Shown: one piece after another, positions 1-9,358 of the stretch
Layout: each line of letters opens with the position of its first letter
Position numbering within the stretch: the stretch's first letter is position 1
Program-made: the position numbers and the translations under genes
The notes under the pieces: model-generated
Told to the model about the DNA's origin: nothing
The model's input: the letters and a program-made list of their open reading frames with translations, nothing else
The model's database searches: none
Source of the DNA: Microbulbifer guangxiensis
Lineage (GTDB): Bacteria > Pseudomonadota > Gammaproteobacteria > Pseudomonadales > Cellvibrionaceae
Reading direction: 5' to 3'
Assembly (NCBI RefSeq): GCF_021729075.1
Contig: NZ_JAJSAQ010000001.1
Coordinates: 505,997-569,996 of the forward strand
Length of the DNA: 64,000 nucleotides

Positions 1-197
1 GGGGAGCCGCGGTAACCGGAGATGAAGCCCGCAGTATTGAGGCCCAGCATCTCATCCAGCCGCTTCTGCATCAGCGGCAGCCGCACCAGTGCGTCGATTC
101 CAGTGAGAAAGACCCGCCCGGAATCGCGGGTAAACGCGGCCTTCAGGGAGTACTCGCGATCGAAACCCAGCTCCTGATCGCTCTCGACCATCGCCAT
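1..197 (-). CDS. Indolepyruvate ferredoxin oxidoreductase family protein, N-terminal 65 codons (runs off the left edge)
   Basis: Only the first 65 codons are in the window. The translated start reads MAMVESDQEL and reaches a stretch ending GLNTAGFISGYRGSP, which is typical of the N-terminal (thiamine-pyrophosphate, alpha-like) part of the large fused indolepyruvate ferredoxin oxidoreductases. Those enzymes oxidatively decarboxylate aryl-pyruvates from aromatic amino acid transamination to aryl-acetyl-CoA in the cytoplasm, passing electrons to ferredoxin. The ATG at 197 is preceded by AGGTGA at good spacing. The gene is divergent from an Lrp/AsnC regulator at 479, a pairing that suggests local control. 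The family call rests on a short but characteristic segment; the rest of the protein cannot be checked here. Confidence 0.8.
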   Translation of the reverse strand, partial: MAMVESDQELGFDREYSLKAAFTRDSGRVFLTGIDALVRLPLMQKRLDEMLGLNTAGFISGYRGS

Positions 198-478
198 GGA
201 GTCACCTGCCTTATGATTATTGCTCTCCGCAAAAAAGTACCACCGGGGAGAGCGGCAGGTCATACCAAATTAGGTCGACATGGGGCATAATTCAGGCACA
301 AGTCACCAAAGAACGGGCCGGTGATGCAACAAATCACCCCCTGATGCCCCACCGGTGACACCTGTGCCACGGCCAGTCAGCTCAGGCCAACCACACTGAT
401 AGGCGGGCCGGCAGATTGACAGGCAGTTCCTGACCAGCGGCACGACAAAGCGAGCCAGAGAGAAGAGCGAGTTTCAAC

Positions 479-964
479 ATGGCCTATACACTGGACGCCA
501 TTGACAAGAAAATCCTGGAGATCCTCCAGGAGGACGCCACCATTCCAAATATCGAGCTGGCGGAAAAGGTATGCCTGTCCCCCTCCCCCTGCTCCCGCCG
601 GGTGAAGAACCTCCATGAACAGGGCTTCATCAAGCGCGCCGTGACCTTGCTCGAGCCCCAGAAAGTCGGGCTTCCGGTGAGCGTTTTCATCCAGGTGACA
701 CTCAACCACCAGGTAAAGAAGGAATTGCAGGACTTTGAATCTGTGATCGCCCAGTGGCCAGAGGTCATGGAGTGTTACCTGATGACCGGGGACTTCGACT
801 ATCTGCTGCGGGTCGTGGTCCCCAACCTACAGGCCTATCAGGAGTTTCTGGACAAGAAACTGACCGAGCTGCCGGGCATCGACCACATCAAGAGCAGCTT
901 TTCCCTCAAGCAGGTCCGTTACCGCACCGAGTTGCCGCTGGAGCAACTGCTCGAAAAGCCCTGA
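479..964 (+). CDS. Lrp/AsnC family transcriptional regulator
   Basis: 161-residue protein of normal Lrp/AsnC length. Residues 5-60 form the winged helix-turn-helix (LDAIDKKILEILQEDA, then IELAEKVCLSPSPCSRRVKNL), and residues 65-150 form the RAM/AsnC ligand-binding domain (VMECYLMTGDFDYLLRVVVP). Family members bind amino acids and control amino-acid metabolism genes. It is transcribed divergently from the indolepyruvate oxidoreductase gene across a 281-bp gap (198-478) that must hold both promoters. I infer that it senses an aromatic or branched-chain amino acid and controls that neighbour. No clear Shine-Dalgarno is seen beyond a purine-rich GAGAGAAGAGCGAG before the ATG. Confidence 0.9.
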   Translation: MAYTLDAIDKKILEILQEDATIPNIELAEKVCLSPSPCSRRVKNLHEQGFIKRAVTLLEPQKVGLPVSVFIQVTLNHQVKKELQDFESVIAQWPEVMECYLMTGDFDYLLRVVVPNLQAYQEFLDKKLTELPGIDHIKSSFSLKQVRYRTELPLEQLLEKP

Positions 965-1119
965 GAAACTGCCTGATCTGAGATGAGGACCGGCCACCGA
1001 TGGACGGTCCCTCTTCCCGCAGAATCATACCGACCACAGATCCCCAGCAGCACTCTGAAGCCCGCCTCGCTTCTCAACCCTCCCCCGAAAGCTTCCCGCT
1101 CCTTCGGACCGATTCGAAG

Positions 1120-1326
1120 TCAGCGACGAAAGAAGCTCAGCAGCACGCTGAGGACCACACTGAGAATGATCATGGAGGTGATGGGAATGAATACCCGACT
1201 GCGCTCTGACTCTATGCGGATATCGCCGGGCAATCGTCCAAACCAGTTGAAGAGCCACGGAGCGAAATGCATCAGTACACCAACCGTCACCAGAATCGCT
1301 CCGGCGATAATAAACCAGCGAGCCAT
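1120..1326 (-). CDS. DUF2905 family small membrane protein
   Basis: 68-residue protein starting at an ATG with a strong GGAAGGAG ribosome site five bases upstream. A GTG two codons earlier is less well placed. The sequence has two hydrophobic helices around a conserved loop containing FGRLPGDIRIE and ends LSFFRR, the pattern of the DUF2905 family. The family has no established function; it is an inner-membrane protein found widely in proteobacteria. It lies convergent to the Lrp gene and divergent from the secreted amidohydrolase at 1457. The plus-strand amidohydrolase frame also stays open across this gene on the opposite strand, but that extension is not used. Confidence 0.8.
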   Translation of the reverse strand: MARWFIIAGAILVTVGVLMHFAPWLFNWFGRLPGDIRIESERSRVFIPITSMIILSVVLSVLLSFFRR

Positions 1327-1456
1327 AAACACTCCTTCCCCGGGAACCTGCTACCGATTTTGTGTTGCGACTCGACAAACGGGGCTCGATTGCCAGCCAA
1401 AAGGTACCATTGCTACTATCGACCACACTCTCATGCAGGTCAAAAGGCAAATAACA

Positions 1457-3121
1457 ATGAAATTCCACCGCCGCTTCAAGTCTCTGGCAGCCTCCCTGGC
1501 ACTCGCCGTTACCTCACCCGAACTCTTTGCCACCACATTGATTCACAACGTCAAGGGCTACCACACCACGGATAACGCTCTGGTCCAGTTTGACGCTCTC
1601 GCCTTTGACGACGGCAAAGTGCTTGCCACCGGGAAATCTTCCGCACTCATGAAGAAGTTTCCCTCAGCAAAAAAAATCGACGGCAAGGGGCGCACCCTGC
1701 TGCCCGGTCTGATCGATGCCCACGGGCATGTGCTCTCACAGGGCCTGCTGGAAAACCAGCTGGAATTGCGCGACCTGGGGTTGAAAGAGACACTGGCCGC
1801 CATCCAGCAATACGCCGAAAAACTGGAGCCGGGACAATGGCTCCAGGGACGCGGATGGAACCAGGTACTCTGGCCAGGAAAGCAATTCCCGACCCGGAAG
1901 CAACTGGACGCGCTGGAAATCGACCACCCCATCTGGCTTCGCCGCGTCGATGGACACGCCGGCTGGGCCAACAGCAAGGCCCTCGAACTCGCTGGTATCG
2001 ATCGCAACACCCACTCACCGGCGGGCGGCGAAATTCACCATCTGGAGAATGGTGAGCCTTCCGGGGTGCTCATCGACAATGCCATGGCACTGGTGGAACA
2101 GGTTATCCCCGCACCGTCCCTGCAGGAGAAAAAAGCCGCACTGGTTCAGGCCTTTGAACTCGCCCTGTCCCTCGGGCTGACTGGAATACATGATGCCGGT
2201 GTGGACCGGGAAACGCTGACTGCTTACAAACAGCTGGCACAAGAGGACGCGCTCCCCCTGCGGGTCTACCCGATGATCTCGGCAGCGGATAAACATCTGC
2301 CCCAGCTCCTGGATGGCGGACATATCGGCGCACCGCAAGACCGCCTGTACGTGCGCAGCATCAAGCTCTACACCGATGGTGCACTCGGCAGCCGCGGTGC
2401 AGCGCTACTGGAGCCCTACCATGACCGCCCGGGTGAAAAGGGCCTGCTGCTCTACCCGGAAAGTGACTTCCACCAGCTGCTGGAACTGGCGATAGACAAG
2501 GGCTTTCAGGTCAACGTGCACGCCATTGGCGACCGCGCCAACCAGCTCGTGCTGGATCATTTGAAAACCCTCGACAAGAAAAAAGACCAGACGCCCTATC
2601 GCCACCGCATCGAACACGCACAGGTTCTCCGGGTCGAAGATATTGCCCGTTTTCCGGAACTCAACCTGATCGCTTCCATGCAGCCGATCCACGCCACCAG
2701 TGACAAGAACATGGCCGGCGACCGCCTGGGCAACGAGCGCCTCGACGGAGCCTACGCCTGGCGGAAGTTCCTGGACCAGGGCACCCGCATTGCCGCCGGC
2801 TCCGACTTCCCCGTGGAGCCGGTGAATCCCCTGTTTGGTATCCACGCCGCCGTAACCCGCCGCGACCGCAGCGGGCAACCAGCCACGGGGTGGCGGATCC
2901 AGGAGGCCATGACACAGGAAGAGGCGTTGCGGGCCTTCACCCTGGATGCGGCCTATGCCAGCCACCAGGAGCAGGTTATCGGTAACCTCGAGCCCGGCAA
3001 GCTTGCCGACTTCATTCTTCTCGAGCGGGATATCTTTACCATCGACCCGCAGGAGATCTGGCAGGTCAGGGTCGCAGAGACCTGGGTTGAAGGCAAAAGT
3101 GTCTTCCAGCGACGGCAGTAG
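1457..3121 (+). CDS. Secreted amidohydrolase, YtcJ-like (Amidohydro_3)
   Basis: 554 residues from the ATG at 1457. The frame is open 158 codons further upstream, but this start gives a proper Sec signal peptide (about residues 1-25, ending ELFATT), and the upstream extension overlaps the DUF2905 gene. Metal-site motifs of the amidohydrolase fold are visible: GLIDAHGH near residue 90, then HDAG, NVHAIGDRAN, RIEHAQ and AAGSDFPVEP. This is the YtcJ/Amidohydro_3 branch, whose members hydrolyse amides, formamides or related compounds. The substrate here is unknown, and export suggests an extracytoplasmic role. It lacks operon partners; the next gene begins 190 bp downstream. Confidence 0.85.
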   Translation: MKFHRRFKSLAASLALAVTSPELFATTLIHNVKGYHTTDNALVQFDALAFDDGKVLATGKSSALMKKFPSAKKIDGKGRTLLPGLIDAHGHVLSQGLLENQLELRDLGLKETLAAIQQYAEKLEPGQWLQGRGWNQVLWPGKQFPTRKQLDALEIDHPIWLRRVDGHAGWANSKALELAGIDRNTHSPAGGEIHHLENGEPSGVLIDNAMALVEQVIPAPSLQEKKAALVQAFELALSLGLTGIHDAGVDRETLTAYKQLAQEDALPLRVYPMISAADKHLPQLLDGGHIGAPQDRLYVRSIKLYTDGALGSRGAALLEPYHDRPGEKGLLLYPESDFHQLLELAIDKGFQVNVHAIGDRANQLVLDHLKTLDKKKDQTPYRHRIEHAQVLRVEDIARFPELNLIASMQPIHATSDKNMAGDRLGNERLDGAYAWRKFLDQGTRIAAGSDFPVEPVNPLFGIHAAVTRRDRSGQPATGWRIQEAMTQEEALRAFTLDAAYASHQEQVIGNLEPGKLADFILLERDIFTIDPQEIWQVRVAETWVEGKSVFQRRQ

Positions 3122-3311
3122 CACGACTCTGAAATGACGATGGCGGTAATCCGCCATCGTCCCGGACCGTTACTCCCCGGCTACAGCCAGCTCCAATCGA
3201 AACTCCTGGGCACGGATTATCGCCAGCGCCGGGTTTCTCACCGCCCCTTCCCCAACTGCCTCGCTACCGGCGAAGAGCGGGCGCTTCATCCTCAGTGTCT
3301 AGACTGTAAGG

Positions 3312-5516
3312 ATGAAACGGATTTCATTTTGCCGGCTCGCCGGCGTCTTTGGACTCGCGGCATTTGCTGTCCCGGCATTGGGGGCCAACTGCAATGCCAG
3401 CGGAAAACTGATCTATGTTGGCGCAACGTTCGACCAAACGCGCTCCGTGTGGCTGTCACTGACATCCCCCGGTAGTTTTGGCCTGCAGGTCGTTAACACA
3501 AAAGACATCGTCGACCAGTGGAGCCGCACTGCCCCCGGCCCCCATATCTCTGTCTCACCCGTCCTGGTTTTCAGTAACGGCGGTACCCATGTGCTGCTCG
3601 ACCTCAGCGGCGATCGACCCTGCTCGATCGACAATGAGAACCAGAAAGCCGACCCGATCATTCTTCCACAGTTCCCGGGCACCAAACCGATCCCTCCTAT
3701 CGGAGTAATCCCTCCCCCGGATTTTGTCGGAATTACACCCGAGATTCCTGTTGTCCCGCCGGGAGTAGGGGTTACTCCGGAAGTGCCGGTACTGCGTCCG
3801 CCCGGAACTGGAATCACCCCTGAAGTGCCAACCCTGAGACCGCCCGGAACAGGCATTACCCCGGAAGTCCCTACCCTGAGGCCACCCGGAACAGGCATTA
3901 CTCCGGAAGTCCCTACCCTGAGGCCGCCCGGGACAGGAATCACGCCCCAGGTCCCGGTCGACCCGGAGAGCCCGATTGGCACGCTGCCACCCACGGGCGT
4001 GATGCCGGAAGTGCCTGTCGATCCTGAGTCGCCCATCGCCACAGTGCCACCAACAGGGGTTACGCCGACACTACCAGTCGATCCTGAGAGCCCGATCAGC
4101 ACGCTGCCACCCACCGGCGTGATGCCGGAAGTGCCTGTCGATCCTGAATCGCCCATCGCCACATTGCCACCAACAGGGGTTACGCCGGCACTACCAGTCG
4201 ATCCTGAGAGCCCGATCGGCACGCTGCCACCCACCGGCGTGATGCCGGAAGTGCCTGTCGATCCTGAGTCGCCCATCGCCACATTGCCGCCAACAGGAGT
4301 TACGCCCACGGTACCCATCGATCCGGAAAGCCCGATCGGCACAGTGCCACCCACGGGGGTTACCCCGGAAGTGCCGGTCGACCCCGAGCAACCAGTCGGC
4401 AAACTGCCCCCCACCGGCATCACCCCACAGGTACCCGTTGATCCGGAGAGACCAATCGGTACCCTGCCTCCCGAGGTGGAAGGCGGAGACATTGCAGCAC
4501 AGGAGCCGGATAGAGCACCACTGAGATGGATAGTCTGCGTCGACCCGCTGTCCGGCCAGTACGTCAATGCGACCTATGCCGGCAATCGGGTCTACTGTCC
4601 CGATGGCTATCGGGGTCAATGGTATGAGTCGTACGACAGCGGCAAGTCGGACTTGCCACTGGCTGCCCGCTTTACCAGTGAATACCTGCCCGACTACGAC
4701 AAAGTGTCCGATGACTGGGATGTCTGGAGCGATGTAGACCACACAGAGCTTCGCGACCGAAGGGGGGACAGGAATTTCGATTCAAACGAATCTCGCCTGA
4801 GCTTTGGAGCCCACCGGAAAATTGCAAAACGCACTTTTGTTGGTGGTGCAGCGGCGGTCTCCCGTTATGAGGGCGAGGGTTTCAGAGGGTTTCTGGAGAC
4901 CCGCTCAGATCGCATCTCCATCGGCCCCTATTTCGGCCATTACCTCAGTAACAGCCTGGCATTCAACTCCAACCTCAATTATTCCTACACGGAAACAGAG
5001 ACAGCGCTGGCTTCATTCCGCGGCAATAGCGAAACCGACGAGTGGTTCTTCAATATCGGGCTTGAGGGCTATTACTCATGGCAGGAGTGGGGCTTCCAGC
5101 CGCAAGCCTACCTCAACTACTCCCACGCGGAGACCGAAAACTCCAACCTGCGTGGCCTGTTTCAAGGCGAAACACTGCAACTGAACACCAGAGACACCAG
5201 TAGCAGCATCAGTTACTCCGAAACAAGTCTGGTCATTTCCCGACGATTTCCCCTGAACCGGACCAGCGTCGCCGCAGCCTATTTCGAATTCGGCTCAAGA
5301 ATGGCTTTTCAGTTGGCTAACGACGTCGATGTCGCCCGGGGTATCACCAGCGGCGGTTACCAGGCAACTTCGAAATTCAGCGGTCTGGCGAGGGTTGGCG
5401 CACAGTGGTATATGTCCGAATCAAGTTTCATGGAAGCGGAAATATCCCAGGAGAACATTTCCGGCGAGGGGCTGGAGGTCTGGCGGGCGAGGCTGATGTT
5501 CTCGCATGCGTTCTGA
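3312..5516 (+). CDS. Proline-rich repeat surface protein with C-terminal autotransporter-like beta-barrel
   Basis: 734 residues. A signal peptide (about 1-24, ending VPALGA) is followed by a small N-terminal domain to about residue 120. A long Pro/Val/Glu/Asp repeat region (about 121-390) then precedes a short domain with two cysteines (about 400-450), and the last 245 residues look like a beta-barrel: alternating aromatic/polar strands ending in RARLMFSHAF, with a terminal Phe as in outer-membrane proteins. The layout resembles a type V autotransporter in which a rigid proline stalk presents a small head, but the order and the lack of a beta-helix passenger are unusual. The gene is monocistronic and ends at a strong terminator. 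The ribosome site is poor (AAGG directly before ATG). Confidence 0.7.
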   Translation: MKRISFCRLAGVFGLAAFAVPALGANCNASGKLIYVGATFDQTRSVWLSLTSPGSFGLQVVNTKDIVDQWSRTAPGPHISVSPVLVFSNGGTHVLLDLSGDRPCSIDNENQKADPIILPQFPGTKPIPPIGVIPPPDFVGITPEIPVVPPGVGVTPEVPVLRPPGTGITPEVPTLRPPGTGITPEVPTLRPPGTGITPEVPTLRPPGTGITPQVPVDPESPIGTLPPTGVMPEVPVDPESPIATVPPTGVTPTLPVDPESPISTLPPTGVMPEVPVDPESPIATLPPTGVTPALPVDPESPIGTLPPTGVMPEVPVDPESPIATLPPTGVTPTVPIDPESPIGTVPPTGVTPEVPVDPEQPVGKLPPTGITPQVPVDPERPIGTLPPEVEGGDIAAQEPDRAPLRWIVCVDPLSGQYVNATYAGNRVYCPDGYRGQWYESYDSGKSDLPLAARFTSEYLPDYDKVSDDWDVWSDVDHTELRDRRGDRNFDSNESRLSFGAHRKIAKRTFVGGAAAVSRYEGEGFRGFLETRSDRISIGPYFGHYLSNSLAFNSNLNYSYTETETALASFRGNSETDEWFFNIGLEGYYSWQEWGFQPQAYLNYSHAETENSNLRGLFQGETLQLNTRDTSSSISYSETSLVISRRFPLNRTSVAAAYFEFGSRMAFQLANDVDVARGITSGGYQATSKFSGLARVGAQWYMSESSFMEAEISQENISGEGLEVWRARLMFSHAF
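3760..4475 (+). repeat. In-frame tandem repeats encoding a Pro-rich stalk (14-aa and 20-aa units)
   Basis: Two repeat types follow each other inside the surface-protein gene. First come 42-bp units encoding PGTGITPEVPTLRP-type repeats, about four copies between roughly 3760 and 3950. Then come 60-bp units encoding VDPESPIGTLPPTGVMPEVP-type repeats up to about 4475. The 60-bp units alternate so that the best DNA match has a 120-bp period, with near-identical copies at about 3970, 4090 and 4210. Such identity at DNA level points to recent duplication and makes copy-number change by slippage or recombination likely. No frame is broken, since both unit lengths are multiples of three. Confidence 0.9.
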
Positions 5517-5550
5517 TTGGCATCAATCAACGTTGCGAATTACTCAATAA

Positions 5551-5582
5551 AAAAGCCGCGGCGCTCTCGCACCGCGGCTTTT
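5551..5582. terminator. Bidirectional intrinsic terminator
   Basis: AAAAGCCGCGG and CCGCGGCTTTT form a perfect 11-bp stem around a 10-base loop, with an A-run on one side and a T-run on the other. It sits between the convergent surface-protein gene (ends 5516) and the M3 peptidase gene (ends 5606), so it can serve both. Confidence 0.9.
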
Positions 5583-5605
5583 ACTATCAGCTGCAAAGCC
5601 TGTTG

Positions 5606-7843
5606 TCAGTCTTTGACCGCAACCGTGGTTTTCTTCGCTTCTGACTGCTTTTCCGGCACCGGGAAACCGCGGTCGCGCATCAGTGCGTCGATGCGGGCAT
5701 CGCGGCCGCGGAATGCGCGGTAGGCATCAGCCGGATCCACGGCGTTGCGCGGGGCAAACAGATGATCCACCAGTTTCTGGGCCACGCCCTTATCGTAGAA
5801 GCCGCCTTCTGCCTCGGTGAAGGCCTCGGCCGCATCAGAAGTCAGCACGTCGGCCCACATATAGCCGTAGTAACCAGCGGAGTAACCTTCACCGGAGAAG
5901 ATATGGCCGAAGTGTGGAGAGCGGTGACGCATTACCAGCTCATCCGGCATACCCAGCTTTTCCAGAGTTTCGCGCTCGAACTTGTCCGGGTCGATACCCT
6001 CCGGATCGGCAGTGTGGAACTTCATATCCACCAGTGCGGAGGCCAGGTATTCAGTGGTCGCAAAACCCTGGTTGAACTTGGAAGCCTTCTTGATCTTGGC
6101 GACCAGCTCCGCGGGGATCGGCTCTCCGGTCTTGTAGTGCACGAGGTAGTTGTCGATCACCTCATCGGTGGACAACCAGCGCTCCAGCAGCTGTGACTGG
6201 AACTCGGTGTAATCACGCACACCGCTGTTCAGCGTCGGGTAGGAGACATTGGAAGCCAGGAAGTGCAGCGCATGGCCGAACTCATGGAAGAAGGTCTCGG
6301 CATCGTCCCAGCTCACCAGCACAGGCTCGCCCGGCGCACCCTTGATGAAGTTGGAGTTGTTGGAAGACAGTACGTTGGTCTTGCCATCGAAGGTGGTGTG
6401 GTCACGGTACATGGTCGCCCAGGCACCGGAGCGCTTGCCGGAGCGGGCGAACGGATCCAGGTACCACAGACCGATGTGCTCACCGGTGGTCTTATCGTTC
6501 ACTTCCCAGACTTTCACGTCCTCATGGAAGACCGGCACACTGCCCTCTTCCACCGGGCTGAAGGCAAAGTTGAACAATTCGCCGGCGACGAAGAACATCG
6601 CCTCACGCAGCTTGTCCAACTGCAGGTACTGCTTCACCTCGTCGGAGTTCAGGTCGTACTTGGCTTTCCGCACCTTCTCGGCGTAGTAGCGGTAATCCCA
6701 CGGCTTGATGGTGATATCCGCACCTTCCCCGTCGGCCAGTGCCTGCATGTCCGCCACTTCCTGCTCCACGCGGGCCACTGCGGCCGGCCATACGGCTTCC
6801 ATCAGCTCCATGGCGCGCTCGGGGGTCTTGGCCATACGGTCCTGCAGGCGCCACTGGGCATAGTTGTCAAAGCCCAGCAGTTCTACACGCTCGTCGCGAA
6901 GCTTGAGGATCTCGGCGATGATGGCGTTATTGTCATGCTCACCACCGTTGTCACCACGGCTGTAGTAATTGCGCCAGACCTTTTCCCGCAGCTCGCGGTT
7001 GTCGGAGTAGGTCAGGAAGGGGTCCATGGAAGAACGGGTATTGGTAATGGCGAATTTACCCTTTTGGCCCTGCTCCTCTGCAAGCGCCGCTGCAGCCTTC
7101 ACGAAAGACTCCGGCAGGCCACTTAACTGATCGCTGCTCAGGAACAGGGTGTACCCCTCTTCATCTGCCAGCACGTTGTTTGCAAACTTGGTGTGCAGCT
7201 CCGCAAGGCGCTTGTTGATTTCGGCATAGCGCTGCTTGGCCTCACCGGTCAGGGTGGCCCCATTGTTGGCAAACTCGTTGTAGATCAGCTCCACAACACG
7301 CTGCTGCTCTGCGTCGAGATCAGACTTGGTGCGGGCATCGTAAATGGCTTTGATGCGCTGGAACAGGGCATCGTTCTGAATGATTCTGGACTGGAAATCC
7401 GCCAGTTTCGGGGCCAGTTCGCCCTGGACCTCACGGAACTCCGGGGAGGACATATTGGCAGACCAGATGCCATAGTAGGCAAATACGCGATCAAGCTCTG
7501 CGCCACTGCGCTCCAGCTCGGCAATGGTGTTGGCGAAAGTCGCCGGTTCCGGGTTGGCGGCGATGGCATCGATCTCGCGCAGGTTTTCTGCCATGGCGAA
7601 TTCCATCGCAGGCTTCAGGTCCTCGACGCGCATCTTATCGAACGCAGGTACGCCGCCGTAGGGGCCGGTCCACTCGGCAAGGAGCGGATTGCTGGCGACC
7701 ACGGAGCTGTTAGCATCAGCGGCGGCGCTGGCCTGAACCTGTACATTCTCGGCCGCAGTCGGGGCCTGAGAAGCCTCCTTGCTACAACCGGCAGCGGCTG
7801 CGATGGCCGCGGCGATGGAAAGCGCGATCAGGGATTGACGCAT
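5606..7843 (-). CDS. M3 family metallopeptidase lipoprotein (peptidyl-dipeptidase Dcp-like)
   Basis: 745 residues. The N-terminus is a lipoprotein signal peptide with a lipobox-like AAAGCS (Cys about residue 20). The zinc motif FFHEFGHALH lies about two thirds along, followed by the usual GY-rich region (GEGYSAGYYGYMWAD). Length and layout match the M3A oligopeptidase/Dcp group, which clips dipeptides or short peptides. The lipobox places this copy outside the cytoplasm, unlike E. coli Dcp, in line with the many exported peptidases in this genome. The start has AGAGAGGAAC upstream. It is monocistronic and convergent with the surface-protein gene. Confidence 0.92.
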   Translation of the reverse strand: MRQSLIALSIAAAIAAAAGCSKEASQAPTAAENVQVQASAAADANSSVVASNPLLAEWTGPYGGVPAFDKMRVEDLKPAMEFAMAENLREIDAIAANPEPATFANTIAELERSGAELDRVFAYYGIWSANMSSPEFREVQGELAPKLADFQSRIIQNDALFQRIKAIYDARTKSDLDAEQQRVVELIYNEFANNGATLTGEAKQRYAEINKRLAELHTKFANNVLADEEGYTLFLSSDQLSGLPESFVKAAAALAEEQGQKGKFAITNTRSSMDPFLTYSDNRELREKVWRNYYSRGDNGGEHDNNAIIAEILKLRDERVELLGFDNYAQWRLQDRMAKTPERAMELMEAVWPAAVARVEQEVADMQALADGEGADITIKPWDYRYYAEKVRKAKYDLNSDEVKQYLQLDKLREAMFFVAGELFNFAFSPVEEGSVPVFHEDVKVWEVNDKTTGEHIGLWYLDPFARSGKRSGAWATMYRDHTTFDGKTNVLSSNNSNFIKGAPGEPVLVSWDDAETFFHEFGHALHFLASNVSYPTLNSGVRDYTEFQSQLLERWLSTDEVIDNYLVHYKTGEPIPAELVAKIKKASKFNQGFATTEYLASALVDMKFHTADPEGIDPDKFERETLEKLGMPDELVMRHRSPHFGHIFSGEGYSAGYYGYMWADVLTSDAAEAFTEAEGGFYDKGVAQKLVDHLFAPRNAVDPADAYRAFRGRDARIDALMRDRGFPVPEKQSEAKKTTVAVKD

Positions 7844-8292
7844 CGGCTAGTTCCTCTCTCTTGTTAGAATACGGTCACGTATAAGCGCCCGAGTTTACCC
7901 GGATTTTTGCGCCAACTGCCATTCACCCGGGTCCGATCCCCTCCCTGACACGGCAAAACGACACTTTTTCAGGACGCCTCCCGCTGCGCTGGTAAACAAT
8001 TGCGCGAAAAGGTTGATCTGCAGTGATAAATGCCAGCTGATAACGACTTATTAAGGGGCCTAAAAACTGCTGCCAAAATCCTGCAGACACTCCTGTGAAC
8101 ACATCTACCCAGATGGTCACAAGTTGGAGGGACTGGCTGCGGGACCAGCCTGAGGGGAACCGTGCCGATTGGACTTTACTGCCTGTCAGGACAGTGAAGG
8201 GATGGTCCGCAGGACCAGGGGGGGCATTGCCGGGCGTGACCCATTCAGAAACAGCCCGGCAAATCGCTTAATCGGGAATCGTCGCTACCCTA
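7844..8292. other. Gene-free stretch (449 bp) between the glycosyltransferase operon and the M3 peptidase
   Basis: No convincing gene is seen. It must contain the M3 peptidase promoter and the 3' end of the glycosyltransferase operon. Two small hairpins are present, GGCTG-N6-CAGCC (8135-8150) and TGGTCC-GCA-GGACCA (8203-8217), neither followed by a T-run. The 14-mer GATAACGACTTATT at 8039-8052 recurs at 11281-11294 on the far side of the glycosyltransferase operon. Confidence 0.5.
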
Positions 8293-9345
8293 TCAGGGCC
8301 TGCGTTTCAGTGTGCCAAATAGGTCAATGTACTGGTCGACAATTACGGCACGACTGAAATGCTTTCGATAGTGGCGTTGACCGGCTTCCGACAGCTGCCT
8401 GCGCGCGGCCTCGTCGGCGATCAGACCAGTGATTGCCGACCCGAGGGGCCCCGGTTGATCCACAGGCGTAATAATGCCATTGACTCCCGACTCGATTAAT
8501 TCACCCGGTCCCTGGGAGTCCGTCGCGATCACCGGGCAGCCATGTGCCCAGGACTCCATGATCACAGATCCCAGCCCTTCATGCCGTGACGGGCAGATAA
8601 ACATATCAGCGGTTCGCATCAAGGCAGTCACGTCTCCGCGCCAACCGAGGAAGCGCACCCGCTCATCCAGCCCGAGCTGCCGGCACAGTTCCTTCAGGGA
8701 CTTTTCCTCCGGCCCGGCGCCAGCCAGCCACAGGATGGCATCTGGCACCTTCACAAGCGCCTGCAGTAAGGTGTCGAAACCCTTGTTGGTATGGAGGCGA
8801 CCGGCGGCGAGCAGCAGCGGGCGGTCCGCTGGCGTATGGAAGCTGTCCCGCGGCAGGGGCTCCACATCACCCTCATCCGCAAAGTTGGGAATATGGAAAA
8901 CACGGTCGGCCGGCATCCCTTCCCGGACCAGGTAATCGCAGATACCGCGGGAAATGCCCAGCCAGTAGTCGCAATGCCGGTAGTACTTGAGGTTGTAGTA
9001 GTGCCCGAGGCGGCTGACGAGTGAGTAATCTCCCTTCGGCGTCAGCTTGCTGGCACGACTCATCCAGGTGAGCACAATATCGGGCTGGAAGGCCCGCAAC
9101 GCCCGCCGGAAGCGGAAGCGATCGACCTGGTTGAGCGGGCCTCCAAACCGGAAGCCCTCGGCCGTCACCCCGCCACTTCTCAAGGACTCCAGGCGATGTT
9201 GGTGACCGCGAATGAATGCCTTCTGAGTAATGGTTCCGGCCTGCTGCAGGCCCGTTGCCAGACGCGTGAAGAAGTTCTCAGCACCGCCCTGATCGGCACC
9301 CGCCAGGGCCTGTGCGACACGAAGTGATTCCATGTTAACTGCCAT
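8293..9345 (-). CDS. Glycosyltransferase, GT4-type
   Basis: 350 residues from the ATG at 9345; other in-frame starts at 9381 and 9333 are possible. The N-terminus (RVAQALAGADQGGAENFF) is the usual nucleotide-sugar glycosyltransferase start. The C-terminal half carries LLLAAGRLHTNKGF, a FLGWRGDV segment and SRHEGLGSVIMESWAHGCPVI (the E-x7-E region), all typical of GT-B retaining enzymes of family 4. It is the last gene of an operon with a YrbL-like kinase gene (the coding regions nearly abut at 9359) and another glycosyltransferase gene. I infer a role in lipopolysaccharide core or another cell-surface glycan; the acceptor cannot be told. Confidence 0.88.
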   Translation of the reverse strand: MAVNMESLRVAQALAGADQGGAENFFTRLATGLQQAGTITQKAFIRGHQHRLESLRSGGVTAEGFRFGGPLNQVDRFRFRRALRAFQPDIVLTWMSRASKLTPKGDYSLVSRLGHYYNLKYYRHCDYWLGISRGICDYLVREGMPADRVFHIPNFADEGDVEPLPRDSFHTPADRPLLLAAGRLHTNKGFDTLLQALVKVPDAILWLAGAGPEEKSLKELCRQLGLDERVRFLGWRGDVTALMRTADMFICPSRHEGLGSVIMESWAHGCPVIATDSQGPGELIESGVNGIITPVDQPGPLGSAITGLIADEAARRQLSEAGQRHYRKHFSRAVIVDQYIDLFGTLKRRP

Positions 9346-9358
9346 AATGATTTCCGTA

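Noticed and set aside
983..1456. Upstream 158-codon extension of the secreted amidohydrolase
   Set aside because: It would bury the signal peptide and runs opposite the well-supported DUF2905 gene; its composition is unlike the mature protein.
3760..4475. Regular repeats considered as a CRISPR array
   Set aside because: Units are in-frame coding repeats without unique spacers, inside a continuous surface-protein gene.
7923..8120. Minus-strand 65-codon frame upstream of the M3 peptidase
   Set aside because: No ribosome site, no family resemblance, lies in the probable promoter region.
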